Source of the DNA: Streptomyces californicus
GTDB lineage: Bacteria > Actinomycetota > Actinomycetes > Streptomycetales > Streptomycetaceae
Reading direction: 5' to 3'
DNA: 64,000 nucleotides
Assembly (NCBI RefSeq): GCF_000717645.1
Contig: NZ_JNZZ01000006.1
Span: 1 to 64,000 of the forward strand
Part shown: positions 36,864 through 47,421 of the stretch, one piece after another
Numbering within the stretch: position 1 is the stretch's first letter
Layout: each line of letters opens with the position of its first letter
Translations under genes and position numbers: made by a program
Notes under the pieces: generated by a model
Told to the model about the DNA's origin: nothing
The model's input: only the letters and a program-made list of their open reading frames with translations
Databases searched by the model: none

Positions 36864-38837
36864 TCACTCGCCGGGTTCGAAGGACACCGGCAGCCGGGGC
36901 GGCTTGCTGCCGGACGGTGGGATCTGGAGCGACTTGAGCGCGAACTCCATGACCTGCTTGTAGATCGGGCCGCAGATCTGGCCGCCGAAGTAGCTGCCCT
37001 TGGTGGGGTTCTGGATCGCGCAGTAGACGGTGATCTGCGGGTCGTCCGCGGGGGCGAAGCCGGCGAAGGAGGCGGTGTAGCCCTTGTAGACGCCCCGGAC
37101 GGGATCGACCCGGTTGGCCGTACCGGTCTTGCCCGCGACCCGGTAGCCGGGGATGGCTGCCTTGGTGCCGGTCCCCTCGGTGTCGTCGACGACGGACTCC
37201 AGCATGGACGCCAGGGTCTTGGCCGTCTTCTCGCTGACCACCCGGGTCTCCTCGGGGGCCTCGGCCGGGGTGAAGCGGCCGTCGGCCCCCTTGGTGCCGC
37301 GGACGAGCGTGGGGGCGACCCGTACGCCTCCGTTGGCGACCGTGGAGTAGACCGAGGCGGCCTGGACGGCGTTGATGGAGAGGCCCTGGCCGAAGGGGAT
37401 CGTGTACTGCTGCGAGGTCGACCAGTCTTTCGGGTGGGCCAGCAGGCCGGGTGACTCGCCGGGGTAGCCGAGACCGGTCTTCTCACCGAGGCCGAACTTG
37501 CGCAGGTAGTCGTACAGGACCTTGTTCGACTCCGCCTGGGTCTTGCCGAGCTGACCGGTCGCCAGGATGGTGCCGATGTTGCTGGACTTGGCGAGCACCC
37601 CGTTGAGCGTGAGGTACCAGGTGGGGTGGTCGACGTCGTCCTTGAAGAGGCGGTCGCCCCGGTGCAGCCGGTTGGGGACGGTCACATGGGTGCCGGGGGC
37701 GGCGGCGCCCTCCTCCAGCACGGCGGCGATCGACATGACCTTGCTGGTGGAGCCGGGCTCGTACACGTCCTGGAGGGCCGCGTTGCCGAGCGAGGCGGAG
37801 GTGGCCTCGGAGAGGTCGTTGGGGTCGTAGCCGGGGGCGTTGGCCATGGCGAGCAGCTCGCCGGTCCTCGTGTTCTGGACGATGACGTAGCCGCGATCCG
37901 CCTTGGACTTCTCGACCTGGTCGCTGATGGCCTTCTGCGCGGCCCACTGGATGTCGCGGTCGATCGTGAGCTCGATGTCGGATCCGGGAACGGCCGGGGT
38001 CTCCTTGCTGCCCGCGGTGGGGACTCGCCGGCCGCCCGACTGGGCGTAGCGGATCTTGCCGTCCTCGCCCGCGAGTTCCTTGTTCAGCTGGGATTCGATC
38101 CCGCCGCCGCCCTTGCCGTCGGCGCTGACGAATCCCAGTATCCCGGCGGCGAGACCGCCGTTGGGGTAGACGCGCTTGGTGGTCGGCTCCTGGAGGACGC
38201 CGGCCAGGACGTTGGCCCCGGGGCCGCCCTTCAGCTTGTCCTCGGACGCCTTCTCGGCGAAGGCGGCCTTGAGGTCCTTGATCTGCTTCCATACCTGGGG
38301 GGTCTGCCGGTGGGCGAGGACGGTGTAGCGGCTCTTGGCGGAGAGCTGCTCGGTCAGCTTCTCGACGTCCTTGCCGAGGATCGGGGCGAGCAGGGCGGCG
38401 GCCTGTCGCGGGGCGTCGGGCGCCTTGCTCTCCTCGGGCGTGAAGAGCTTGGGGTCGGCCGTGATGTTGTGCGCGTCGACGCTGGTGGCGAGGGCGACGC
38501 CCCTGCGGTCGGTGATCTCGCCGCGCTCGGCGGCGACCGTGTACTCCAGGTAGCGGTTCTTCTGGGCCTTGGAGGCGTACGCGTGGGCGTCGACGGCCTG
38601 GACCTGGAGGAGCCGCGCCACGAAGGCGAGCATGACCAGGGTCAGCCCGAGGCCGACGAGCCGCAGCCGGGGGCGCGGGCTGCCCAGGCGCAGGGAACGC
38701 GGCGCCTTGCCGCGCCGGGTGGTGCCGCCCGCCGGGGAGCGCGGCCGGCGGGCCTGGGGGCGCGCGGGGCGGCCGGCCGCGCCGCGGGGGCGGGCCGGGC
38801 CGGGTACGCGGCGGCGCGGCGGATCCTTGGGCGGCAC
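36864..38837 (-). CDS. ftsI: Penicillin-binding protein, FtsI-like transpeptidase
   Basis: This 657-residue class B PBP is the septal transpeptidase. A basic cytosolic tail (1-57) precedes one membrane helix (about 58-78) and a pedestal domain. The active-site motifs are S363-T-S-K, S418-S-N and K570-T-G-T. The GTG start at 38837 is spaced four bases after the ftsL stop, with AGG in the ftsL end. It should pair with FtsW. Confidence 0.97.
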   Translation of the reverse strand: MPPKDPPRRRVPGPARPRGAAGRPARPQARRPRSPAGGTTRRGKAPRSLRLGSPRPRLRLVGLGLTLVMLAFVARLLQVQAVDAHAYASKAQKNRYLEYTVAAERGEITDRRGVALATSVDAHNITADPKLFTPEESKAPDAPRQAAALLAPILGKDVEKLTEQLSAKSRYTVLAHRQTPQVWKQIKDLKAAFAEKASEDKLKGGPGANVLAGVLQEPTTKRVYPNGGLAAGILGFVSADGKGGGGIESQLNKELAGEDGKIRYAQSGGRRVPTAGSKETPAVPGSDIELTIDRDIQWAAQKAISDQVEKSKADRGYVIVQNTRTGELLAMANAPGYDPNDLSEATSASLGNAALQDVYEPGSTSKVMSIAAVLEEGAAAPGTHVTVPNRLHRGDRLFKDDVDHPTWYLTLNGVLAKSSNIGTILATGQLGKTQAESNKVLYDYLRKFGLGEKTGLGYPGESPGLLAHPKDWSTSQQYTIPFGQGLSINAVQAASVYSTVANGGVRVAPTLVRGTKGADGRFTPAEAPEETRVVSEKTAKTLASMLESVVDDTEGTGTKAAIPGYRVAGKTGTANRVDPVRGVYKGYTASFAGFAPADDPQITVYCAIQNPTKGSYFGGQICGPIYKQVMEFALKSLQIPPSGSKPPRLPVSFEPGE

Positions 38838-38841
38838 TGCG

Positions 38842-39384
38842 TCACCTGCCGGGGCTCGTCGGGGGCGGGCTGTCCTGCGCCGAGGGGACGGCCGCGGGGT
38901 CCGGCGCGGGCACGGACCCCGAGGGCGAGGCGGAGGGACCGGGCGCGGGGGCGTCGGGGTCCGCCGTGGCGTCGGCGCTCGGGGTGGGGCTGGGGCTGGG
39001 CGACGGGGGCGGGGCGGTGGCCCTGGTGGGCTTGCCGCGGACCGTGCCGTCGGGACCGAGGAAGGCGGGGCTGCCGCCGGGGACCATGCCGAGCTCGCGG
39101 GCGCGGCGTTCCAGGGCGTCGGGCTGGGAGCGGCCGTCGACGTCGCGCTGGAGTGCCTGCTGCTCGTCGGTGAGTTCGGTGGTGTCCCGCTTGAGCTCGC
39201 TGAGCCGGAACGAGCCTTCGTTGAGGGCGGAGTTCAGCAGGAGCAGGGTGATGAGTCCGCCACCCAGGAGCAGGACGACCAGGAGGACGAAGGGCGTGCG
39301 GGCGGCGGTGCTGGGCCCGGTGGACGGCATCAGCCGGGCGAGCCGCGCGGCGCGCCCCTTCAGCGGTGCGGTCGGCTTGGTCAC
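38842..39384 (-). CDS. ftsL: FtsL-like septum protein
   Basis: This 180-residue bitopic protein has a basic N-terminus, one membrane helix (about 31-51) and a short leucine-zipper-like coiled coil (52-90). A Pro/Ser/Ala-rich tail of about 80 residues follows. Position between rsmH and ftsI identifies it as FtsL, whose sequence is poorly conserved; the Pro-rich tail is longer than in most bacteria. The GTG lies 46 bp after rsmH. Confidence 0.9.
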   Translation of the reverse strand: MTKPTAPLKGRAARLARLMPSTGPSTAARTPFVLLVVLLLGGGLITLLLLNSALNEGSFRLSELKRDTTELTDEQQALQRDVDGRSQPDALERRARELGMVPGGSPAFLGPDGTVRGKPTRATAPPPSPSPSPTPSADATADPDAPAPGPSASPSGSVPAPDPAAVPSAQDSPPPTSPGR

Positions 39385-39430
39385 CGCGCCGCTCCCCCGG
39401 GTGAGGCCGGGCCGCGCCCGGTCCCGCCGC

Positions 39431-40396
39431 TCACCGCTCCTCCTCGCGGATGCGCTGGGCGCCGCGCAGCCGGGCGGGGGCGGCGCGCCGGTTCTCGGCG
39501 ACCTCTTCCTCGGTGGGCAGTTCGGCGCCCCGGGTGAGCTGCTCGAGGCGGGGCTGGTAGCGCTCGGGGACGACGGGCAGGCCGGGGGGCGCGGTGTTGG
39601 CGGCGCCGGCCGCGAAGACCTGCTTGACCAGCCGGTCCTCCAGCGAGTGGTACGAGAGCACGGCGATGCGGCCGCCGACGGCGAGGCTGTCGACGGCGGC
39701 GGGGATGGCGCGCTCCAGGACGCTCAGCTCGCCGTTGACCTCGATGCGCAGGGCCTGGAAGGTGCGCTTGGCGGGGTTGCCGCCGGTGCGCTTGGCGGCC
39801 TGCGGCAGTGCGTCGCGGATCAGCTCGACGAGCCGGGCGCTGTTGCTGAACGGCTCCTTCTCACGTTCGCGGACGACGGCGGAGACGATCCGCTTGGCCT
39901 GCTTCTCCTCGCCGTACGCGCGCAGGATGCGGACCAGTTCGCCGGGCGGGTAGGTGTTGAGGACCTCGGCGGCGCCCATGCCGGTGGACTGGTCCATCCG
40001 CATGTCGAGCGGGGCGTCCTGGGCATAGGCGAACCCGCGGTCGGCCTCGTCCAGTTGCATCGAGGAGACCCCGAGGTCGAACAGCACGCCCTGGACCTTC
40101 GGGACCCCGAGCCGGGCGAGGACCTCGGGGAGTTCGTCGTAGACGGCGTGGACGAGCGTGGGCCGGTCGCCGTAGGGGGCGAGCCGTTCACCGGAGAGGC
40201 GGAGCGCTTCCTTGTCGCGGTCCAGAGCGATCAGCCGGGCGGTGGGGAACGCGGCGAGCAGGGCCTCGCTGTGGCCGCCGAGGCCGAGGGTGCAGTCGAC
40301 GACGACGGGTTCCGGGTGGGCCGGGTCCTCGAGCGCGGGGGCCAGCAGGTCCAGACACCTCTGGAGCATCACCGGGATGTGTCGGGTCTGGCTCAA
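39431..40396 (-). CDS. rsmH: 16S rRNA (cytosine1402-N4)-methyltransferase RsmH (MraW)
   Basis: This 321-residue SAM-dependent enzyme methylates C1402 of 16S rRNA. The SAM loop [13 protein letters not shown], the catalytic-site segment [17 protein letters not shown] and [11 protein letters not shown] are present. The start is TTG at 40396, with AGAGGG just upstream, and no ATG or GTG fits in frame nearby. It heads the division cluster; no mraZ lies upstream. Confidence 0.95.
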   Translation of the reverse strand: MSQTRHIPVMLQRCLDLLAPALEDPAHPEPVVVDCTLGLGGHSEALLAAFPTARLIALDRDKEALRLSGERLAPYGDRPTLVHAVYDELPEVLARLGVPKVQGVLFDLGVSSMQLDEADRGFAYAQDAPLDMRMDQSTGMGAAEVLNTYPPGELVRILRAYGEEKQAKRIVSAVVREREKEPFSNSARLVELIRDALPQAAKRTGGNPAKRTFQALRIEVNGELSVLERAIPAAVDSLAVGGRIAVLSYHSLEDRLVKQVFAAGAANTAPPGLPVVPERYQPRLEQLTRGAELPTEEEVAENRRAAPARLRGAQRIREEER

Positions 40397-40607
40397 TGCG
40401 CCCTCTCAGGCTCTGTCCCGTCCGGCCGGCACGTACGTCCTGGTCCCCGCCCGCTCCGAAGGGGAGGTCCGCCGGCGCCGGGGAAGTGGCGTCGGCCGAC
40501 CGGGAGCGGGAGAGGGCCGGGCCGCACGTACGCCGCACATCACGGGGGGAAAACGGAATATGCAGGGGTGCAGATGGTGCGGGTGGTGCGATAGGCCGTG
40601 GGTACGG

Positions 40608-40645
40608 AGGGTGGACGGTGACTTCGCGTTACTTTAGTCCACCCT
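40608..40645. promoter_or_regulatory. 9-bp inverted repeat upstream of rsmH cluster
   Basis: Perfect arms 40608-40616 and 40637-40645 flank a possible -10 hexamer (TAAAGT, minus strand). This arrangement suggests a regulatory site for the dcw promoter. Confidence 0.45.
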
Positions 40646-40816
40646 GCCATCCGATCGATGCGCGATCAACGAACCGCCCAGCGCGTCGCGCCACCCGTTC
40701 GGACGTGGCGGTCTCACCCATCCGGACGCGTCCGGACGCCCTGTGGGTTACCTCACAACAAGCCGCGTTGACGTTCTTTGTCCGCTCTCACAGCCCCTCG
40801 CGCCAGGCCGGAGGGC

Positions 40817-40822
40817 TACCGT
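40817..40822 (+). promoter_or_regulatory. -10 hexamer of a probable leaderless transcript (carbonic anhydrase)
   Basis: TACCGT lies exactly 7 bases before the ATG at 40830, so transcription would begin at or next to the start codon. Confidence 0.5.
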
Positions 40823-40829
40823 CGTAGCC

Positions 40830-41393
40830 ATGTCGACTTCCGCTCATTCCCCCGCCGGGTCCGTGACGTCCTCCGCTCCGGCGGTCCGTGAAGGGGGCCA
40901 GGTCACCGACCGCCTCGTCGCGCTGAACGCCACGTACGCCGAGGACTTCCGCGACCCGGGCATGGACGCCCGCCCCGTCCTCCAGGTCGCCGTCGTCGCC
41001 TGCATGGACGCCCGCCTCGACCTGCACGCAGCGCTCGGTCTGGAGCTCGGCGACTGCCACACCATCCGCAACGCGGGCGGTGTGGTGACCGAGGACGTGA
41101 TCCGCTCCCTGACCATCAGCCAGCGTGCGCTCGGCACCCGCAGCGTGGTCCTGATCCACCACACCAACTGCGGTCTGGAGTCCCTCACCGAGGACTTCCG
41201 CAACGACCTGGAGCGCGAGGTCGGCCAGCGGCCGGCCTGGGCGGTGGAGGCGTACAAGGACGCCGACCAGGACGTGCGCCAGTCGATGCAGCGGGTGCGG
41301 ACCTCGCCCTTCCTGCTGCACACCGACGACGTGCGCGGATTCGTCTTCGACGTGACGACCGGCCTGCTGCGGGAGATCGACTCCGTTTCCTGA
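40830..41393 (+). CDS. Beta-class carbonic anhydrase
   Basis: This 187-residue zinc enzyme interconverts CO2 and bicarbonate. The zinc ligands are Cys58, His111 and Cys114, with the Asp60-Arg62 pair (ACMDAR), all of the beta class. It is short, lacks extra domains, and resembles the Cab-like type. There is no ribosome-binding site close to the ATG; a -10 hexamer 7 bases upstream suggests a leaderless mRNA. It is divergent from rsmH. Confidence 0.93.
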   Translation: MSTSAHSPAGSVTSSAPAVREGGQVTDRLVALNATYAEDFRDPGMDARPVLQVAVVACMDARLDLHAALGLELGDCHTIRNAGGVVTEDVIRSLTISQRALGTRSVVLIHHTNCGLESLTEDFRNDLEREVGQRPAWAVEAYKDADQDVRQSMQRVRTSPFLLHTDDVRGFVFDVTTGLLREIDSVS

Positions 41394-41494
41394 ACGGATC
41401 CCGCCCGCCACCCGGCCCTCAGCCGCACCTCACGCACGCATCGACGTGTCCCGCAGTGCCGGAATCGTGACAGACACCGCCTTTTCGCACCCAC

Positions 41495-41503
41495 TTATCC
41501 ACA
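41495..41503 (+). promoter_or_regulatory. DnaA-box-like 9-mer TTATCCACA
   Basis: A single perfect match to the classical DnaA box lies in the gap before the moxR-like gene. A single box could mark DnaA binding, but no cluster is nearby. Confidence 0.3.
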
Positions 41504-41644
41504 GGCGAGTGACACGAAGCGGTGACGGCAACAAGAATGCGGGTGTGACGTTCCCCGGACCTTCCGGCGGGGTGTCCGATTCTTCGGGGTGGGCCGCGCG
41601 GGTACGCGCGACGGCCCCTGTGCGAAAGGGCCGAGGAGGGCCGG

Positions 41645-42684
<1,040 letters not shown>

Positions 42685-42685
<1 letters not shown>

Positions 42686-44052
42686 TGGCGGCCGGCGAGC
42701 CCGGCGCCGTGGAGGACGGCGACCGGAAGGGCGGCCTCCGCGCGGCCCTGGGCGGACTGACCACCCGGGGGCGCTCGTTCCTGGCCGCCGGCCTGGCCGC
42801 CGCCGCCTGCGCGTACGTCCTCGGCCAGAGCGATCTGCTGCGGGTGGGACTGCTGCTCGCCGTGCTGCCCCTGGTCTGTGTGACCGTGCTCTACCGCACC
42901 CGCTACCGGGTCACCGGCACCCGGCGGCTCTCGCCGTCCCGGGTGCCGGCGGGCGCGGAGGCCCGGGTGCACTTGCGAATGGAGAACGTCTCCCGGCTGC
43001 CCACCGGTCTGCTGATGCTCCAGGACCGGGTCCCGTACGTGCTGGGTCCGCGCCCCCGCTTCGTCCTGGACCGGGTGGAGGCGGCCGGTCGCCGCGAGGT
43101 GTCCTACCGGGTCCGCTCCGACCTGCGGGGCCGCTATCCGCTGGGCCCGTTGCAGCTGCGGCTCGGCGACCCGTTCGGGATGTGCGAGCTGACCCGCTCG
43201 TTCAGCGCGTACGACACCCTCGTCGTCATCCCGCGGACCGTGCCGCTGCCCGCGTTGCGGCTGGCGGGCGAGGCGTCCGGGTACGGCGACGGGCGGCAGC
43301 GCTCGCTCGCGCTGGCCGGCGAGGACGACATCATTCCGCGCGGCTACCGGCACGGCGACGATCTGCGCCGGGTCCACTGGCGCTCCACCGCACGCCACGG
43401 CGAGCTGATGGTGCGCCGCGAGGAGCAGCCGCAGCGGGCCAGGTGCACGGTCCTGCTGGACACCCGGCAGATCGGCTACGAGGGCGCCGGGCCCGATTCG
43501 GCGTTCGAGTGGGCGGTGTCCGGGGCGGCGTCCGCCCTGGTGCACATGCTGGAGCGGGGCTTCGCCGTCCGGCTGCTCACCGACGACGGGAACGCGGTGC
43601 CCGGTGAGGGGACCGGCGGTTTCGCGGGCACGACCCAGGAGTCGGCGGACTCGGCAGGGCTCATGCTCGACACGCTCGCGGTGGTCGGCCACTCCGACGG
43701 CGGGGGCCTCTCGCGCGCCCACGACGTGCTGCGCGGCGGCAACGAGGGGCTGCTCATCGCCTTCTTCGGCGATCTGGACGAGGAACAGGCCGCGGTCGCG
43801 GCCCGGATGCGGCAGCGCGCCGGGGCGGGAGTCGCCTTCGTGCTGGACAGCGCCGTCTGGGCCGGGGAGGCCGGCGCGGCCGGGCGGGCCGAGGAGCGGC
43901 TGCGGCGGCTGCGCGAGTCCGGCTGGACCGCGGTGCCGGTGGAGCCGGGGGACGAACTGCCCGATCTGTGGCAGGTGGCGGGCGGGATGCGCTCGGACAC
44001 GCCGTCCGCCCCGAGCGGGGGCGCGACGGGATTCGCGGGGGGATGGTCATGA
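42685..44052 (+). CDS. DUF58 domain protein with membrane segments
   Basis: This 455-residue protein has two close membrane helices (about 30-66), a beta-rich domain and the DUF58 core. The core includes RHGDDLRRVHWRSTARHGELMVR, the family signature, within a VWA-like fold (VLLDTR). ATG at 42685 overlaps the moxR stop (TGATG); GTG at 42682 (GTGATG) is one codon earlier. DUF58 proteins are typical partners of MoxR ATPases. Confidence 0.92.
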
Positions 44053-46466
44053 GCGGGCGGACCAGGCTGGCGCTGTGCGCCTACGCGGCGACGCTGCTGG
44101 CGGCGGGTTCGCTGATCCCGCTGGTGGAGGAGGCCGGCTGGCTGGTGCCGGCGGCGGTGCTGCTCGGCGTCCAGAGCGGGGTGGGCGCGCTCGCGCGCCG
44201 CGCGCCGCTGGCCAGGTCGGTGACGGTCGCCGTCCAGACGCTGGTCACGCTGGTGCTGCTGACGCTGGTGTTCGTCCGGGACCTGGCCCTGTTCGGGGTG
44301 GTGCCCACGCCGGGGGCCCTCGTGGGGCTCGGCGAGCTGCTGATGGCGGGCGGCGAGGACGTCGGCACGTACGCCATTCCGGCCCCGCTGACCGACGGCA
44401 TCGAGCTGATGATGGTCGGCGGTGTCCTCGTGATCGGTCTCGCGGTGGACGCGATGGCGGTCACCTTCCGCAGCGCGGCCCCGGCCGGACTGCCGCTCCT
44501 CGCCCTGTACTCGGTCGCGGCCGGGCTCTCCGACGGCGGGGCGGGGTGGCTGTGGTTCGTGCTGGCCGCCTCCGGCTACCTGCTGCTCCTGCTGGCGGAG
44601 GGCCGGGACCGGCTCTCCCAGTGGGGCCGCGTCTTCGGCGGCGCCTCGCGGACCAAGGGAGGCCTGGCGGACGGGCTGTCCGGGGTGAGCGGCGGGTCCT
44701 CCCCCGTCCGCACCGGCCGGCGGATCGGCGTGCTGGCGCTCGGCGTGGCCCTGGTCGCCCCGCTGGCCCTGCCCTCCCTGGACACCGGTCTGCTGGGCGG
44801 CAGCGGGCCGGGCAACGGCCGGGGCAGCGGGGGCGGCACCATCTCCGCCGTCAACCCGCTGGTCTCGCTGCAGAACAACCTCAACCAGCCGGAGAACCGG
44901 GAGGTGATGACGTACCGCAGCAACATCCAGGACCCGCAGAGCCTCTATCTCCGCATCCTGGCGCTGGACGAGTTCAACGGCAGCGAGTGGCGTTCCTCCA
45001 CCCGCCGGCTCACCGACATCCCGGACCGGCTGCCCCTGCCCGAGGGGCTGGGAGCGGACGTCTCCGTCACCGAGGTCCGGACGAACATCTCCGCCTCCCG
45101 TTCCTACCAGCAGACGTATCTGCCCCTCCCCTACCCGGCGAGCGAGGTCCGGATCGGCGGCCGGTGGCGGTACGAGCCCGAGGGCCGCACCCTGGTCGGC
45201 GACGACGGGCAGACCACGCGCGGGGCGCAGTACGAGGTCGGCAGCCTGGTCGTGGAGCCGACGGCGGAGCAGCTGGCGGCCGCCGGGGCACCGCCGGAGA
45301 AGCTCCTGCGGGAGTACACCCGGGTCCCCGACTCGCTGCCGGCCGTGGTCGCCGAGACCGCCGAGCGCGTCACCGAGGGGTCGGCCAACGCCTACGAGCG
45401 GGCGGTGAAGCTCCAGGACTGGTTCGCCTCGGAGGGCGGCTTCACGTACGACACGTCGGTCACCTCGGGCACGGGGACGACCGCCATCGCCCGGTTCCTC
45501 CGCGACAAGGAGGGCTTCTGCGTCCACTTCTCGTTCTCGATGGCCGCGATGGCCCGGACGCTGGGCATCCCGGCCCGGGTCGCGGTGGGCTTCACCCCGG
45601 GCACCATGAAGTCGGACGGGGCGATCTCGGTCGGACTGCGGGACGCGCACGCCTGGCCAGAGCTGTATTTCGAGGGCGTCGGCTGGACCCGTTTCGAGCC
45701 CACGCCGAGCCGGGGCAGCACCCCGTCCTGGACCCGGCCCGAGGTACCCACGGACGGCGCGAGCGATGTCGCCGAGCCCTCGGCGACCGCCTCGGCAGCG
45801 CCGTCCGCCGCGCCCTCCGCCGAGAACAGCTGCCCGCCGCAGTTGCGCCAGGAGGGTGGCTGCGGCCCCTCGCAGGAGCCGGGAGCGGCGCTGCCGACCG
45901 ACCGGGGGACCCCGGCGGGGACGGTGCTGCTGGTGGTTCTCACGGCGGTCGCGGTGCTGGTGCTGCCGTTGTCGCCGCTGCTGTGGCGGACCCGGACGCG
46001 GAACCGCCGCCTGGGTACGGGGGGCCGGACGCCCGCCGACGCCGCCGCGCGCACGATGGCCGCCTGGCGGGAGGTCTCCGACACGGCCTGGGACCACGGC
46101 GTCGCGCCGGACGATTCGCTGACGCCCCGGAAGGCGGCGGCGAGAATCGTGCGGCTGGGCCGCCTCGACACCACCGCGGCCGAGGCCGTGCACCGGATCG
46201 CGGGCTCGGTGGAGCAGGTGCTGTACGCCCCCGAGCCGCGCCCCGCGGCCGGGGCGGCCGACGACGCCCTCGCCGTTCGGGCGGGACTGGAGGCGGCCGC
46301 GGGCCGGGGGGCCCGGCTGCGGGCGATGTTCCTGCCACGATCGTCCGTCCGGGTGGTGTGGGCGCTCGCCGACCGCCGTGCGGCGCTCGCCGAGCGCTGG
46401 GCGGCCCGCCCGGGGGCCGGCCGCTGGTCGGCCCGGCTGCGCCGCCTCTCACGCCAGCACGGCTGA
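44049..46466 (+). CDS. Membrane transglutaminase-like protein (TgpA type)
   Basis: This 805-residue protein has about six N-terminal membrane helices (1-235), an extracellular papain-like transglutaminase domain and one last helix (about 625-645). A cytosolic tail of the DUF4129 type follows. The catalytic Cys is in KEGFCVHFSF and the His in RDAHAWPELYFEG. It may crosslink or cleave surface proteins. The ATG overlaps the DUF58 stop as ATGA, so moxR-DUF58-tgpA form one unit. A hairpin follows 5 bases after the stop. Confidence 0.92.
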   Translation: MSGRTRLALCAYAATLLAAGSLIPLVEEAGWLVPAAVLLGVQSGVGALARRAPLARSVTVAVQTLVTLVLLTLVFVRDLALFGVVPTPGALVGLGELLMAGGEDVGTYAIPAPLTDGIELMMVGGVLVIGLAVDAMAVTFRSAAPAGLPLLALYSVAAGLSDGGAGWLWFVLAASGYLLLLLAEGRDRLSQWGRVFGGASRTKGGLADGLSGVSGGSSPVRTGRRIGVLALGVALVAPLALPSLDTGLLGGSGPGNGRGSGGGTISAVNPLVSLQNNLNQPENREVMTYRSNIQDPQSLYLRILALDEFNGSEWRSSTRRLTDIPDRLPLPEGLGADVSVTEVRTNISASRSYQQTYLPLPYPASEVRIGGRWRYEPEGRTLVGDDGQTTRGAQYEVGSLVVEPTAEQLAAAGAPPEKLLREYTRVPDSLPAVVAETAERVTEGSANAYERAVKLQDWFASEGGFTYDTSVTSGTGTTAIARFLRDKEGFCVHFSFSMAAMARTLGIPARVAVGFTPGTMKSDGAISVGLRDAHAWPELYFEGVGWTRFEPTPSRGSTPSWTRPEVPTDGASDVAEPSATASAAPSAAPSAENSCPPQLRQEGGCGPSQEPGAALPTDRGTPAGTVLLVVLTAVAVLVLPLSPLLWRTRTRNRRLGTGGRTPADAAARTMAAWREVSDTAWDHGVAPDDSLTPRKAAARIVRLGRLDTTAAEAVHRIAGSVEQVLYAPEPRPAAGAADDALAVRAGLEAAAGRGARLRAMFLPRSSVRVVWALADRRAALAERWAARPGAGRWSARLRRLSRQHG

Positions 46467-46470
46467 CGCG

Positions 46471-46494
46471 GCCCACGGGTCGAGACCCGTGGGC
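46471..46494 (+). terminator. Terminator after tgpA-like gene
   Basis: Perfect 11-bp arms 46471-46481 and 46484-46494 with a very short loop begin 5 bases after the stop. Confidence 0.75.
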
Positions 46495-46671
46495 GCCGCC
46501 GGGCGGCCCGTGGGACGGCGGGCGAGCCGTGCGGGCAGGGGGACGGCTGTGGCCGTTGCGGCCCGGGGACCGCAGCCGCTGTGGGGGCTGAGTCCGCGGC
46601 TGTGGGACTGCGGCTACGGAGCTGAGGCTGCGGCTGTGCGGCCCATGAGGGAAGGCGTCTGCGGCAACGGC

Positions 46672-46705
46672 TGAGGGGCGGCCGCGAAAACGCGGCCGCC
46701 CCTCA
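46672..46705. terminator. Bidirectional terminator
   Basis: A perfect 15-bp stem (46672-46686 with 46691-46705) and an AAAA loop lie near the end of the DUF3040 gene. Confidence 0.88.
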
Positions 46706-46768
46706 CCCATCAGTGGTGTATCCCAGGTCCTCACCCGGCCCTGTCGCGAAGAACAGGGCCGCGGTGTC

Positions 46769-47173
46769 CTACTGGCCCTGTTCGTCGCGGCGGCGCTGCC
46801 ACCGCTGCTCGATGCGGTTCATCATCGACCGGCGCTGTCTCGGTCGGCGGCTCGCGCCGCTGTCCCCGCCGCCTGCGGCGGCCGGCTGCTGTTCACCGGG
46901 CTTGGGCGCCTTGCGCCATCCGGTGACCGCGAGCACGGCACAACCGAGCATGACGAGGAACCCCACCACGCTGATCCAGATCTGCTGGGCGACCATTCCG
47001 GCCATGAGGAGCGCGATACCCACCAGGAAGCCTGCGACCGCCTGGTAGACCCTTCGTCGGGTGTACGTACGCAGTCCGCTTCCCTCGAGCGCTGTCGCGA
47101 ACTTGGGATCTTCGGCGTACAGCGCTCGCTCCATCTGCTCGAGCATGCGCTGCTCGTGCTCCGAGAGCGGCAC
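46769..47173 (-). CDS. DUF3040 membrane protein
   Basis: This 134-residue protein has the DUF3040 hallmark MPLSEHEQRMLEQMERALYAEDPKFA. Two membrane helices (about 42-62 and 66-84) and a Pro/Gly then Arg/Gln-rich tail follow. The family is actinobacterial, often near division genes. Its function is not established; the position suggests a link to growth or division. Confidence 0.92.
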   Translation of the reverse strand: MPLSEHEQRMLEQMERALYAEDPKFATALEGSGLRTYTRRRVYQAVAGFLVGIALLMAGMVAQQIWISVVGFLVMLGCAVLAVTGWRKAPKPGEQQPAAAGGGDSGASRRPRQRRSMMNRIEQRWQRRRDEQGQ

Positions 47174-47421
47174 GGGATCCTCCTCGTCGTCGGCCGCGGG
47201 GGCGACCGGTATGCGGCCCTTCCAGGATAGGCAGGGATTCGCCCCCGTGAAACCCGCCCTCTAGCCTTCAGCCAGTCCGGACCGCTATGTCGGCTCGGCT
47301 GTTGAGGCGTAGATTCCCCGACGACCGTTCCGCCATGCCGGATGGTGTACCCCGATCATACGGGGCTCGCGCGCCGTACGGGGGTCCTGAGTCCGAGTCC
47401 GTTCGGCGGCTGCGTCGCTGA

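Larger units (their letters stand above)
40397..40829. other. Divergent promoter region rsmH / carbonic anhydrase
   Basis: This 433-bp region must start the division cluster and the carbonic anhydrase gene. It is where mraZ would lie in many bacteria, but no such frame is seen. A 9-bp inverted repeat, AGGGTGGAC (40608-40616) and GTCCACCCT (40637-40645), has a 20-base spacer. A TAAAGT hexamer on the minus strand (40636-40631), just inside the right arm, could be a -10 for the cluster, but its -35 is unclear. No gene or RNA was seen. Confidence 0.5.
46467..46768. other. Intergenic region with two terminators
   Basis: This 302-bp gap between the convergent tgpA-like and DUF3040 genes holds two hairpins (46471-46494 and 46672-46705). 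Between them is a GCGGCTGTG-rich low-complexity stretch. No gene was seen. Confidence 0.5.

Noticed and set aside
43604..46591. Plus-strand open frame of 995 codons over DUF58 and transglutaminase genes
   Set aside because: It is an off-frame of two well-supported genes.
47174..47421. RNA gene in the gap between DUF3040 and methyltransferase genes
   Set aside because: No tRNA-like cloverleaf or strong hairpin was found; only a promoter function is likely.
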